Source: Agriotes lineatus
Taxonomy: Eukaryota; Arthropoda; Insecta; Coleoptera; Elateridae
Length of the DNA: 64,000 nucleotides
Reading direction: 5' to 3'
NCBI GenBank assembly: GCA_940337035.1
Contig: OW679197.1
Coordinates: forward strand, 39,996,466 to 40,060,465
Below are positions 20,776 to 33,153 of the stretch, one piece after another. The position numbers and the translations under genes are program-made. The notes beneath the pieces were generated by a model. It had not been told where the DNA came from and ran no database searches. It was given only the letters and a program-made list of their open reading frames with translations. The first letter of the stretch is position 1, and each line of letters begins with the position of its first letter.

Positions 20776-21560
20776 ACTCGTCAAATTCGAGATTTGCAGG
20801 TTAAGTTTTGCGTCAGTCTGTGGCAAATAACAAACAACACCTAATATACTATCCTAGAATTTGACGTAGACTGACAATACACTTTAGTATTGCTGAACGT
20901 ATAACACAAATCACAAGTGTTTCTAATTAGAGGTCTACCAATTTGCCACTATGACTTTTCACGACTGTAAATAGAAAACTTATGATTTTAGATATTTATT
21001 GAGTTTTTAGCCTGTACTGGCTGCTTTAATTTAATTCAGAAGATTAAAGAAATTACTACAATTTGCCAGGCGGTTACTGGCTCCAGGCAACTCAATTTGC
21101 CAAAGGTATCATTCTTACACTCAAGTTTTGTAACCCAGAGAAAGCACATAGCACATAATACATAAAATTATATTTAACTCGTAACGACAAAATAAAATGT
21201 AAAATGTTTATAATCAAAATAAATCTGGTACTATTCATTTAACGTAGCGGTCGGCTATCCCCAGGTAGTGTTAGCGCCTTTTGGAACACCCTCAGTCCAG
21301 AGTGGGTCTTGTGTTTCGTGCGCCCATTTGAACTATTAACATAAACTTGACAGGTTAATGGTTGCCTTGAGCACGGCAGCAGTTCACGAATAAAATTCGA
21401 GTTATTAACTTTCGAGCGTGTGAAATGGAGACAGATTTATAATCAACCAAGTTTGTACCTAATATTGTTTGTGCTATCGGATTTCCCACTTGTACAGAAC
21501 GTGCGATAACTTCAGGTAGCCACTGCGAGGTTATCTTCGATTGCTTTTGCGGGCGATTCT
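20776..21560. other. No recognisable gene
   Basis: AT-rich, grading into a moderately GC-rich segment from about 21240. An isolated GGAACACCCTC near 21280 resembles a transposon end. Confidence 0.45.
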
Positions 21561-21759
21561 AACTGCAGCGGCGTTCAGGTAAGCACTTGTATTTGAATTA
21601 ATGCCGGGCTTCGTAGACCGCGGGTGCCGGATAGCGGCTTAAGAATTGAATTGAACGATTTTTGCGTACGCCGGCCTTTCGTTGAAGGTATATACAGGCT
21701 GGTGTTATGTCGTAGTGGTTTTAATAATCGCAGGTTCCGGTGTTTCGGTTCAGGAAAAT

Positions 21760-22060
21760 TCACTGAAGAGTGCTAAAGCTTCCCCCGAACGAAGGGGACC
21801 TGGGGAATGATTTACAGAAATCTCGTCGATGAGCCTTTGATAGCCCCTTGACGCGCGGATCTAGGTGAGGATTAACTGGTAGGAGCCTCGTCGATGAGAT
21901 TTTGATAACCCTCCTGACGAGCGGGTCTAGATGCAGTTTAACTGGTAGGAGCCTCGTCGATAAGCCTTTGATAGCCCTCCTGACGAGCGGGTCTAGGTGC
22001 GGATTAACTGGTAGGAATTCCCTCAAAAAGCCTACAGGCCCTCCTGAGCAAAATTAGATG
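21760..22060 (-). repeat. 66-bp tandem repeat encoding an in-phase 22-residue repeat
   Basis: CTCGTCGAT starts units at 21822, 21887 and 21953 (spacing 65-66 bp), and a decayed fourth unit begins near 22019. The minus strand has an 88-codon ORF (21760-22026) in which LLPVNPHLDPLVRRAIKGLS-like units recur every 22 residues, because 66 is a multiple of 3. A second ORF follows at 21575-21763. There is no recognisable domain or signal peptide. The region is either a non-coding minisatellite or part of a repetitive protein; the former is more likely because the ORF is short and isolated. Confidence 0.65.
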
Positions 22061-22556
22061 AGGAAAAAGGTCCAGGAAAATTCTGTCTTACAATGGCTCT
22101 GCTTCGTATAGCCCTAGCTGGTGTAATCAGCGGTTCAATCTAGTTTATTAAAGTAGGAGATTCTTCCTTCGAACGCGCGGCGGTGTACCTGCATCGATCC
22201 GCGGTGACGTCACTTGTTGCTGTTCGCGCGGCCAAATATGCAGCGCTCAGATTTCTAGAAGTCTAAATGATATCATTCTAGGCCCTCTGTGGTGGTTCAT
22301 TCGTAACAAATGTTTTCTTCAAGTCTGTTTATTAAACTTTTTTCTGTTGACATTAGTTCTCTGATTTCATTATTGGCAACTCCTTCGAGCCTTGAAGTAC
22401 TTGGTCTTAGATAATTCGTTTCAACTGCAAGTAACATTCTCTTGTCATTGGATTTTATCATGTACACGTCATTCCCATAGCACAACACTGGTATCACCAG
22501 TGTAGAATTTAAGCTGCCGAGCACCTTACGGATTTGTTCTTTTCTATTTCGCATCT

Positions 22557-23105
22557 TTTCCGAACTTTAATTCTCTTTATAAAATGTCTCCCTTAAATAC
22601 CTATACTTACTGTTGTACTTCTGGTATCGTGATTACTATTTCAAAACTTGTTTGAATATTCACTGCTATTGGTCTGTTTTTGCATATTGATATTCAAATC
22701 CCATTTTTCATATCCCGTGTGTAGTCCTAGTAGCGTAAAGTGAAGGTCATATCTGTCTTGCGTTTCAATTTTCAAGAAAGAAATATTTAAAAGTGTGACG
22801 TTTGAAGTGAAAGCCCGATATTGAAAAAAAATACTAAAAAACGTTCATACGTTGAAACTAAAAGCAGTTTAAATGAAAAATTAGGGTTGAACGTAGCACC
22901 TATTGGAAATATAAAAACCATAAAGAAACACAGGATTTTTCACTTAAAAATCTACACTTTTTTGGGCAACACTTTTTTGGAACACCCTGTATACGTTTAT
23001 ATAATTTTAAAATGTGCCCCTTTCAGACTCATTAGAATTCCATTATTAAAACTTTTTATTGGAAGAATAGTAAAGGTGTAATCGGAGACCGGCGTACTAA
23101 ATGGA
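22557..23105. mobile_element. TA-flanked insertion in the LINE relic
   Basis: The LINE reading is interrupted at a TA immediately before CAGGGTATCC (minus strand, near 23105) and resumes by 22554. ACACCCTGTATAC also occurs at 22985. These are Tc1/mariner-type ends. The second boundary is not resolved, so the exact extent is tentative. The 86-codon ORF at 22821-23081 has no recognised similarity. Confidence 0.4.
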
Positions 23106-24157
23106 TACCCTGTATATCCGTACTTTTGTTTCTTTGCTCAGATATTTGTTTGTCCATATTGTTTGATTTAAGCAGCCATTTACCGTCTCTGCTTTTATTA
23201 CTTGCTCTTTGTTGCTTTCGCTTTGTTTCCATCGCTATACAAGTTCACCCCTAAGTATTTGATTTTCATTATTTGTTCGATTATTGTACTATCAACTATA
23301 ACTTTGCACCCTGTTGGTTCTACTGTCATGGTTTTTGGTATATCTATTGAGATCTTTGTGCTAGAGTTTTTCCATTCATTGTTAAATTTTAGTAACAGCC
23401 TTTGTAATTGGTTCCCACTTCCCGCAATTAATACTGCCTAGACGTAACATAAATATTAATTTTAATTTTGATGAAAAGGTTTTATGTGTTTAATGATTTC
23501 GTCAAGGCTGACCCTACGTATTTAATAAGTTCATTTGATATTCCATCTTCAACTGGCGATTTTCAAGTTTTATTAAATTTTTAAATTGGAGGTTGTACTT
23601 CTTCGGTGATCTCCACATTTCTTCCATATACTGATATATAGTGTTCGCTCTCTTCTTCTTCTGCATTTTGAATTTTATTTTTAAAAAGTGTCCTAAAGTA
23701 CTCTGACTACCTTTGATGTCCCATCTTCAGCTTTTGAATGTATTCTTTCAATTAAACTTTTTTATTTCGCATTATTCGCCATATTTGTATTGTCTGCAAT
23801 AAAAATCGGATTCCATCTGTTTAGAGAATTGTTCTTAGTATGCTTCTTTAATCTGTTTTATTTTTCTGGTAGTTTGGTTTCTTATTCGCCTGTATGTTTC
23901 CTAAGCTTGAGGCGGTTTCAATGATCTATAGATTAGATACGCTGCTCTCTTTTCTGGTGCTAGTTCTTTGACTGTGCAGAACTAGGGAACCTTCTTCCTG
24001 ATAATGGTGTTATTTATATTCACTTTTCTTTCACCCAAAGCTTCTTTTGCTGCCTGTAATATATACATTTTGAGTTTTCTCTTTGATCTTTCGTATTTTC
24101 GTTGTTGTTCGATATATCTTGTAAGTCTATCTCTGTACAGTAATAGTGATAAACAGT

Positions 24158-24429
24158 CTGTCACTTTATCATAATAGTATATTATGTTATTAGGAGCAAA
24201 AGCTGCATTTTATGTGGCGAGGCTGGACGGGTTATCTGCCGAGCTTGCGAGGCAGATAAGTACAGCCGAGCCACATAAAGATACTTTTGGTCCGAATAAC
24301 ATATATTATTTTTTCTTCAAACGTTTTTATAACAAATTATTTGCAACTTTGTGAACAAAATTCGAAGAAAATTACTTGATCTCGTCAGCGGCAGATAATA
24401 TTATCTGCCGCTTGGCAATAAAGTGACAG
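24158..24429. mobile_element. 272-bp hairpin-forming MITE inside the LINE relic
   Basis: The inverted ends CTGTCACTTTAT and ATAAAGTGACAG bound a unit that interrupts LINE sequence. Inside are TTATCTGCC/GGCAGATAA inverted pairs (24232-24262), an outer TTATGTGGC/GCCACATAA pair, and a perfect 24-bp palindrome at 24388-24411 (half-site GCGGCAGATAAT). No coding capacity. Confidence 0.6.
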
Positions 24430-24660
24430 TTTAGCATCATCAATCCAGCAGTATAATGCCATAGTTTACTGCCGTTTGAAGAAAAACATATTTTACCAGT
24501 TCAATTGGCATTCTCATTTGCCATGTTGCACTATTGTTCTTTATCAACTTCAGGACATTAATCACTTCCTCTGAAATTATTATTAACTGATTCTGTTGTA
24601 AAGCAGTTATATGGATGTTCGTTATATATCCGTTTCTACTTTCTGCCATCATTGTCATTT

Positions 24661-26440
24661 TATTGCAACAAGCATTAATACTTTTAGCTTTAACACCCCA
24701 TACCTATCTCAGTAACCGGTAACATTCTACAAAGGTGTAGTTGACTGAATTTGTATATTTTCATCTCTACTCGTAGAACCTATAGTTTCTCTTATAAAAC
24801 AGCTTGTATAAAAAATCTTTGAAAAGTAAAACTTGCTACAGAGTAAGCGCCTTGATTCCTGGGACAGCGGTCATTATAATCCACTTTCAACTTTTACGGA
24901 AACTGACAGCAGAGAGCTGTAAATTTGAAACTCGTAACAAACTACCCTTGGTGACAAAGAGCTAATTCAAAAGTAACTAAAACTTTTGCTGCCGAATGCT
25001 TGCCTCCAGTGCCATTAAAAAATTGTCTTGTGACTGACCCTTGCTTCTTTAAACGAAATCCTCAGTAGGATTCTGAAATTAGTAAACTTCGCATTACTAC
25101 ATATTTTCTTAAAAGGTTGACAAGGCCGTTTTTAATTTTGTATTTTCAGAAGTTGTTTTTCAACAACTGGTCGGGTGACAGTTTTTCCCATTTCAATTTT
25201 AATTAAATATAATTTAATCGAGGAAGATGAATTGCACTTTAAGAGTATTTTCCCCAGTCTAAAGTAATTGATCGATTATTAAAGGTTGGCTACTTCGAAA
25301 CAGTATCGTTAGTCTGATTAGAGGTTCCATGCAAACTGTTGGAATTAGCGAAGATAAACTTCCACAGGTAGAAGCTGTTATACGCTTATCATGTTAGAAA
25401 ATTAATAATTAATAGTTTCTAAATGCCCATTAGTGGCATCTAAACCTACCTTTAGATTGAATTTTGGAGTGCTTTTGCTTGAAAAATGTTTAGTTTTAGG
25501 AAATAACAAATTAAGTTGCATTAGGAAATGGTAAGTAACTAATTATTTTCCAGCAAGTTCAGGCAAAGGTTTGTGAGCTTTTATGTCTTATCACGGGGCT
25601 TTTGCTACATTTTAAGCATACCATGCAAACATTAATTAATCTTCTCCTGAATGTTGTAATCTCGGATTTATCGGCTCTTGCTTTCGTTCTAATTGAATCT
25701 AAACAGAATTTAATTTTCGTTCCGGGAAGTATCCGTATCTTCAACATTTTTTAAATGATGTAATAAAATTCTTAAGTATTCATTCCTCATTCCCCTACTG
25801 AGAATGAACTGGAGTGTCTGTAAATTTATTTTATATTACGCTGTTATGCTTCACACAGTATATAAGTATAGTAATAAACTTTTTGAAATTATTAGCAGAT
25901 TACTTTCAGTTTAACATCGACATGCAATATTTTAAAGTGCATACAGAAATTTTGTAAAGACGGTTTATCCTCTATAAGGTTCTAGCGCACTAAATGTGAC
26001 GTCATACAGAGAGTAAACCGTAACGAAACAATTGCATTGCATTCAAACATTTGCAATTCAGAAACTGCTGAAGCGTTTCCATTAGGAGGTAGATAGGTAC
26101 TGATTCTAATGTAAATGCTTTGCTTTTAAATTCATATTTTCGATTTGGAACATAGGAAACTCTGTAATTTTTTGTCTCTCATGTATGTCCTCACTACAAG
26201 ATGAGAATATCTTAAATTCCAATACAATACTATTCCGACATTTACGAAATTCAGCAGTTCTTCTACTTGAACTCGCCGTTGCAGTAAATCCTATAAATTC
26301 TGCTTCGTTTGCTCTCTAATTCAAAAGCTAATCGTTATGTTTGCACTATATATCTGAAGTAATGAATTTTGGTCCTTAGTGTTGTTCTTTTAATTTTTTT
26401 AATACCACGAGCAACTTGAACAGAAATACATTTAGCTATG
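24661..26440. other. No recognisable gene
   Basis: About 1.8 kb of AT-rich DNA with only accidental short ORFs. Confidence 0.5.
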
Positions 26441-26800
26441 AAACAACATACAATTTTTTGACAATTTTATTTTTAATATAGTCTCGCTTCACAGTAACGC
26501 ACTTGTGCTATTTCTCTCTTAGGGAACACGTACCCTTGTAAAAAATTCTCGATTCGTAAAAAAGTGATCAACGGCTGCTTTTAAGCTGTCATCAGAGTCA
26601 AAACGACGCCCACGAAAGCGTTTCTTTAATAATCTAAAGAGGTAAAATCCGGATCGAGTCCGGAGTATAAGCAAGATGGTATAATATCTTCACGAAGATG
26701 CATTCTTGCACAATAGGATTGATTTTGGCATCCTTATGCACAGTCGCATTGTCATGTAACAAAAACGCTTTCCGATTGGTGAAATTGTTTCATTGTTACT
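26440..26800 (-). pseudogene. mariner transposase C-terminal relic
   Basis: On the minus strand: FLLHDNATVHKDAKINPIVQ, then AYTPD and, after a frame change, LFRLLKKRFRGRRFDSDDSL followed by KAAVDHFF. Mariner transposases have LLHDNARPH, then about 34 residues later PYSPDLAPSDYHLF, then a KRF.SD..L..AV..FF segment. The second and third catalytic aspartates (HDN and YTPD) are both present but about 30 residues apart, and the frame is broken just after the last one. The N-terminal half is absent. Confidence 0.78.
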
Positions 26801-26802
26801 TC

Positions 26803-26995
26803 CCTCGTCTGAAAGACGAAGGAAGTACTCGTATTGTCATCACGAAAAAATCACCTTCCGAAATTTTTTCAGATCTTCACGTTTCAAGGTCCCTAAATGA
26901 CGAAAAAGAGGTTTTCTCAATTCCGTCAGTCTGTCTGTCTGCCTGTCTGTCCGTCCGTCCGTCCGTGCGTCTGTCTGTCTGTTGGTAGTATAGCT
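26803..26995. repeat. Hairpin CCTCGTCTGAAAGACGAAGG followed by (CTGT/CCGT)n
   Basis: A short inverted repeat at about 26802-26824 is followed 100 bp later by a CTGT/CCGT microsatellite (26926-26982). It directly abuts the mariner relic and may be the end of an inserted element. The 96-codon ORF through it is an artefact of the repeat. Confidence 0.5.
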
Positions 26996-27162
26996 CAAAA
27001 ACTATTTGTCGGAGGAAGACGATATTTTGCATACATATTATATATCTACCTCGCATGAAACCGGTACAATTTCATATAAATATATACACGGTGAGCACTT
27101 TAAAACAATACAATTTTGTTTATTTTTGTGTTAATTTTGAAGTAAAAGAAAGTACTAACTTT

Positions 27163-27430
27163 CACATAGGTCAGGCTTTACATTTTCCAAAAATAAGGCT
27201 CAACCGATAAAGGACAATTTCATAAAAGAGTAAAAATGTTTCAACCATTACACCGTGCTCTTCAAGAGACGCGCGAGCCGGGCTTTTCCTGAAGAGACGC
27301 GGTAGCGCAGATGTAATTTCGCCGTACTTATATCCTCTGTGGAGGTTCGGTTAGGAACGAGCATTCTGCAGAGCTGCAGATGCGGCGGGTTCAAACCCCA
27401 GCGGGATACATTTTTTTAAATTTGAAAATG
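27163..27430 (+). repeat. SINE-like repeat, family C, copy 2
   Basis: Shares the head CACATAGGTCAGGCTTTAC, a GATAAAGGACAA segment and the overall layout with 4080-4345. The B-box-like GCGGGTTCAAACCCC is near 27392, followed by a T run. Confidence 0.5.
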
Positions 27431-27689
27431 TATTTAATTTATTAGAAACGTGAAGATATTTGTACTCCTAACATTATTTGATTTTTCAATTTATTGGCTT
27501 TGCGAAATTTGCAGCGTATACAACTTTCGTTCATGTGCCAACAGTCATGGAACCCATTTCGCTGACATCTTATTCATGTTCAAACTGTTATGTAATACGG
27601 TTATCACGCTAGGTGCAAATGTCAAAATTAAGTGTTCATTTAGGATTGAGCCTTCATATTCATACTAAATATTTGTTGAAAATAAAAGC

Positions 27690-27970
27690 GTCGCGTCGCC
27701 TTAAATGAGGCTTTTCTCTTGCCCATTCATGGAAATTATGAAAATGAGTAATTCCGTCACTCGTAAAACAGGTCTCGTTAGTCCATAAAATATTAAGGAG
27801 AGTATCTTCATGCTTCTTAATCCAGTTACACAATTTTAAATGAGCTTCTGCATCATTGCCTAAAGCTTAAACTCTTTGATAATGGTATGGATGGAAACAC
27901 TTCCGTTTTATTGTTCTCCAAACCTAATGAGTGACAAAACACTGGGTTAGAGCAAAAGAATGGTATATTT
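27690..27970 (-). pseudogene. Tc1/mariner-type transposase relic with altered first catalytic residue
   Basis: Minus-strand translation gives NPVFCHSLGLEN, then (after stops) AHLKLCNWIKKHEDTLLNIL, WTNETCFTSDGITHFHNF and HEWAREKPHLRR. Insect Tc1/mariner-like transposases have FC.W.......L..ILWTDE..FT..G..N.HN.H.W..ENPH here. The D of WTDE, the first catalytic aspartate, is N in this copy. Upstream and downstream parts are missing or frame-broken. Confidence 0.7.
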
Positions 27971-30900
27971 AATTATTAATTTGACAGTTAACACTGAAAA
28001 CAATATTATTGTTTGTCAAAAATAACGTTCAATTGTTATGGGAACCCAATAAGCATTCATGGCCTAGGTGACGTTAATCCGAAAAATAATAAAATCAAGA
28101 ATAATTCGTTTACAGTTGAGTTTGGGATAATAATTTATCTAGACCTTTTGACTTTAAATGAGTTACTCAACTGATTCCTAAAATATTTCTGGTACGATTT
28201 GGGACACCCTGTATTAACTCCATTACATGCGTTTTGCGTGATACTATTTATTTTTCTACTTTATTTATACTGTATTCACGATGTTTTTAGACCACAGCAG
28301 GCCATATTAAAGAGACAGTTTCGTTGGTGTAAACAATACTTTTTCGGTTATAAATCTGCTTTTTCAGAAAGAGTCATATTGAATTAATTTTAAGGTTATG
28401 GTTAAGGACCTTAATGTTAATTCAGTATGCATTTATCGGTAAGTAAACTGCTCAAAAAATTAGCGGACCATTACTAAAAAAATCTATATTATTCAAAGGG
28501 ATATATATTTCAGATTTGTATCGTAGCTATTATTAGATTCGAGCTATAGCAGCAAATCAACCTTTATTAGGCAATCGTTTTCCAAAATTCTTTCAATTTA
28601 TGAAGGTTGAATGTGTTCAGCTACAATATTCACCTAATTAAGCATACTTTTCAGTTTAGTAAATCCCGTACAAATGATAACAATTGAATGTAGCCATCAT
28701 ACTATAGCAATTTACAACTTAAGTCATAAATTGCATGATTGAGCTTTAGTAGAAAATGGTAGACGTTTTCGTTACATTGTTAGCATTCAAAGTAGTTTAC
28801 TCTAGTTTTCCTAATTATGTTCAAATATTGCAACGCTACGACAGTATATTTTAGCGAATCGCCAACTAGCTGCAGGGGAGACAGCTTGCGGTTCTTTAAG
28901 CGATGATTTCCTAATAATGTGATTGCCAACAAGTTGTTCAATTACAACCAATATACTCAGATAGGTGAAGAACTTATAAACTCAAAGTAAATCGCAGCAT
29001 TTACTACCACAATATCAGAAATATAAAGGGTAGCAGGAACGAACAGATACTGAACGATATAAATCCATCCATTAGATTTATTAAACAAAGCATGCATATA
29101 ATAATCAGTACAGAAGTATTATAAGTTGTCAAACTGCGTTACCTACTAAAAAGGAAAGGAGCGCCCCAATTTAAGGTTATTATGGCAGTAATTAGTACAC
29201 TACAATTATTCAAACAAATATAGAACCACTAAAAGGTGCGGTTTCATACGAGATACTACAGTTTACTTTATCAGGTGTGTGGTACAAATATCATTAAACA
29301 TAACTTATTAGACTGCACTACTTAACTAAGAGGTTTACGTTTATACCGGAGGTGATAAGCCATGGCCCCAAACGGGCTCGAAGAAGCGGTTTCAAGAGGT
29401 AAACCAAAGAACCCCAAACAGCTTACAACAGCGGCTGCAGGCAATCAATGCTAGCAAATGTCATTTACGAAGTCTTCCGGGGGGGTACTCCACACTCGAA
29501 CTAGGCTCTCGTGGCACTGGAAGATCACTGAAGCCTCCTAAGCCCCGGGTGATGTTTGTAGTGGTGTTATCTAGCAAGCAACCGTACTCGTTGGTAACTT
29601 GTACCGCGAAATTGAAGTATTTCATCCCGTAGTTGACGCTAAAACCCCAGAAATTACGTTATCACAACATGAAATAGGAAAAATTTACACTCACCCTGTC
29701 TAATTATACAGCCGAACAGCCAATGCGACAAGAAAATTATGTATTCTTAAGCTAACCTAAGACGTGGACGAATGTCCCAAAACAGTGCCCAAGACTCTAA
29801 CCTGCATACCGGCAAAGCTTCCTCGCAAAATAATTCACAAATCTGAAACTAGTTTGCAACATAGTACTATCGACATAACCCATATTCAACATGTGACATA
29901 GTAACAACCTGTACAAATGTAAACTAAATTTAATACCAATAGACCGCTTTGGTCTAATATATCTCTTCGAACTGTTACTGCCTCGTCGATATACCTTAAA
30001 ATTTGTCTAATTCTTTCTGTTATCCTAAACTTAGATTCTTCTTAAAAATTTGTATTCTTTGAACGGTTATTTTCATTTATCGCATTTCCTTTTCTAAAAT
30101 TCATTTGTATTGCTTGTTGTGTGACCATTTCTTCTAACATTACGGCAACCTGGGTCTTCAAACCAATTATATTAAGAAGACTACTTGTCTTTTTGCTCAC
30201 TAATAACAATAACATAATTGTTCGAAAAATATATTAAGCAATTGTTTATGACTTGTCCAGATAACTTTGAATAATTCTGCTAATTTAATTTCAAATAAAA
30301 AAATATGACAATGATAATGACTCGTAATATTTTCAAAACGCAAAATTTAAAAAAAAATACAGTGCCATATATCAAATTATATTACATATTACATACGATA
30401 CAACATTTCAGGAAATACAGTGAATGATTTTTTTTTACGTGTTGAGACTAATGCTAGTTTACAAGTACAAAGTTTTGATTGTTTGAAATATTATTTCCTA
30501 ATAATTATTAGATGTTAGTAAACTATATGGAATGCGAGTCAAGCTCCAAACCGTCGAGGTATCTCAATTATTACATTTTATTGCGTACATTACGAAATCA
30601 AGTGGGCTATATGCAAGCTCGCTAAACTGGTAGATATGTTGAGAATTTCATAAAGGAAGACTATAAATCGGAGTTATTGCTGTCAGAAGTACGTTCCACG
30701 GTCGTATGTTACGTTTATAGGCTGGATAAGAGTAGAAGTGTTTAAAAATTCTGGATAAATTCGTTGTACTTTTACATATCAGTATGCAAGCGACATCTTC
30801 AGAATCAATTTCCGGCAGATAAAGAAGATTGATAAAGAAAATATATTGGGGAGTTACATACTTTAATCAAGCGTCATTATATGGCATTTTTCAAATTAAT

Positions 30901-31700
30901 AGCGAGTGAGGCAGAACTGTGCTGAAATTAAATAATTGTAGATACATTGACGATATACTCAACTCTTGTTAAAAAGTATTGACTAGAAAGCTAACTGATG
31001 TTATTATTTGATTGATATAATTGTGTTTAGCCCAAGTTCGCCCAATTTTTCAGTTTTACTCTAGTTCGTACATTTTAAGCAGTGTTTTGAACGTCTTGAA
31101 ACATATCCACTTTGTTTGCAATTTACAGCAGATGTATGATACTGAACGCTTATGTTTTATTTTTTATATATTCCATCTTGCTCATATTTGATTACCGGTA
31201 CGTTTCGTTCCGTCAAGCTTTGGATGGAGCACTTGCAGTCACGCGGTCAGAATCAGGCGGGGAAGAATGAATATCTATTGCGAAAGCCCAAGTGACATCT
31301 TTCAATAACAATACATTGTGCAACAGTTGTATTGAAATTGGTTTTCGCTTAGGTTACGTCAATATTGGTTACTTCTGAATATGATTCGATGTTATACGTG
31401 AATTGTGGATTCTAAATGTCAGCACAACTATTGACTTATAAAATATATTCTGCGGAGGTATGTTGATGATTATTAGACAATTTTATTGAAAATGGTGCAT
31501 ATAGCCGCTTACAAATTATTGAAAGCAAAATGTTTTAGAATTTGGTAAAAATTAAGAAATAGGGCACCACTCACCATGTTATGTAAGATGATTCGAGGAG
31601 ACTTTGAGAGATAATAACCTTATTTTACTAAAAAGACGTTGGTTGCCGCGTTCAAAGCTCATGTTTAATACGAAATAACTTGGAAAGCTCTTTTTGTGTT
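27971..31700. other. No recognisable gene; one ACACCCTGTAT end and one GC-richer block
   Basis: Mostly AT-rich. GGGACACCCTGTATT at 28199 is an isolated transposon-like terminus. A GC-richer block at about 29340-29700 (ACCGGAGGTGATAAGCC onward) stands out in composition but shows no ORF or repeat I can name. Confidence 0.45.
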
Positions 31701-31940
31701 CATTCTAGAGAATGTGTGGCTGCACACGAATTAATAAAAAAACATTGTCGAATTTACGTAAAACCAATACACTAACAATTTGAATAGTAGGTATGCAACA
31801 TGCGTTGTGTCCACCCCTCCTTTTGAACGTCAATACTGCAGATGTTTTTTCGTCGCCAGTTTCATTGTCTATCGCGCCTTTATGATGCATATTGGATAAT
31901 AGCAAAATAGATTTTTTGGGGATGCAAGATAACAAACTTT
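31700..31940 (-). pseudogene. piggyBac transposase relic
   Basis: Minus-strand ORF beginning CIPKKSILLLSNMHH, then DNETGDEK; after a +1 frame change, SKGGVDTTHVAYLLFKLLVY. piggyBac transposases have KK.V.LLSTMH......TGK.......Y...K.GVD..D. The aspartate that normally follows GVD by two residues is H in this copy (VDTTH). Only about 75 codons remain. Confidence 0.7.
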
Positions 31941-32486
31941 TCGATTTAGTAATACAAATATTACGCTACTCACTTCTCTGTTTTTGTTTGGCAAAAAAGA
32001 CAGGTTTTTTTTATAATATCCATTTTTATTTGCAATCTATACAAGAGTACATTCAGCAAATGTTGTGATAAAGTTGGCGTATGGAGTATGCTCAGTAGCA
32101 TGCTCCTGTAACATTAGGGTTTTTAATCCTTTATTGGTTTTTTGATAAGACTTACAAACTAGATCTTAAAACTAGACAGATGGAGGATTTATTTTTGTGT
32201 ACAGTCCCGATTATTGTTAGTTTATTTTCAGATAATTAATAAACAACAAGCAAATTGAGCGCTACGCGCACGTGAAATAGGATACGCGAAAGGTCAAGAT
32301 CCGAGCCGAGCGCTAAGATAAGAAAAACAAAACCCAAACAAATATAAACATCTGTGAAGCCGGAACGTGAGATTTTATTTTGTGTTACAGACACACAGAC
32401 ACACATTAAGGAAAATATCTATGGTTATGTTTCTTCCAGACTTATCAAACGTGAAGCAATGTCTTCGGGAGTATTGCTGACTCTAT
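31941..32486. other. No recognisable feature
   Basis: AT-rich flank of the piggyBac relic. No terminal repeats found. Confidence 0.45.
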
Positions 32487-32686
32487 AAGGGTGATTCACG
32501 AATAATGTCTGATTTTGCACCTTTTTTTCTGTAACACAATTTGATTGACACTTTTGTTTAATTTTTCTGAAATCATGATCACAAAATTGTATTCAAATTG
32601 AAAAACAGCCAAGTATTCTATGAGAGAGTAATTTTTGTTGCAAGAATAAAGGCGCTAAATCAGACATTATTCGTGAATCACCCTGT
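32487..32686. mobile_element. 200-bp MITE with ~28-bp inverted ends
   Basis: The left end AGGGTGATTCACGAATAATG and the right end CATTATTCGTGAATCACCCT are inverted. The match continues through TCTGATTT/AAATCAGA. TA lies on both sides, consistent with a Tc1/mariner-type MITE. Confidence 0.85.
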
Positions 32687-33153
32687 ATGAATCTTTTGAG
32701 TGTTCGCCTAAGTAAACCTTCATTCTCAATGTGTAAACATTTCTTGCATCAGATATGGCAAATAGTTTTATTTCATAACGGTTAGGTTTGGACGGAATAT
32801 ATTGACGAAATTAAATGAAGGAAAGAACCGTTATACTAACATATTAGTATATTGTATAGTTAGTAGGAAAAGCGATTTATTTCTAATAATTTAAATTAAA
32901 AATGTAAACGATAACAACAATAACAACAGTAACTTTATTCATTTCCACAATTGCATAGTGATATAACAATAAAAGAAAACATACAATAATAAATTTACTT
33001 TTCGTATGTGTTACATACAATACTAACTTTCCACGATTGGAATAAACTCAAAAATAACTTTATTGTTAGGTTACATTACGTTTTTTCCAACCTAGGCCGA
33101 AAAGTTATTTCCGTATAGTTGTTTCTTGTCTTCTTTGCTACCAACTACGATAA
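32687..33153. other. No recognisable feature
   Basis: AT-rich flank left of the palindromic element. Confidence 0.45.

Larger units (their letters stand above)
22297..24660 (-). pseudogene. Non-LTR retrotransposon relic, interrupted by insertions
   Basis: Minus-strand pieces occur in the order expected of a LINE RT: EEVINVLKLIKNN...MPIELVKYV at 24440-24658, then (after stops) LQRLLLKFNNEW, KTMTVEPTGCKVIVDS, IIEQIMKIKYLGVNLYS (23440-23230) and NHTIW-like sequence, and finally LVIPVLCYGNDVYMIKSNDK...ETNYLRPSTSR at 22297-22554. Insect LINEs have EP.RCK......IEQV..F.YLG..L.S followed by a RP...Y..E... segment, which fits. The RT catalytic box is not intact. Two insertions break it: 22557-23105 and 24158-24429. 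Confidence 0.75.

Noticed and set aside
26803..26995. 96-codon ORF through the CTGT microsatellite
   Set aside because: Its C-terminal half is a translation of the simple repeat.
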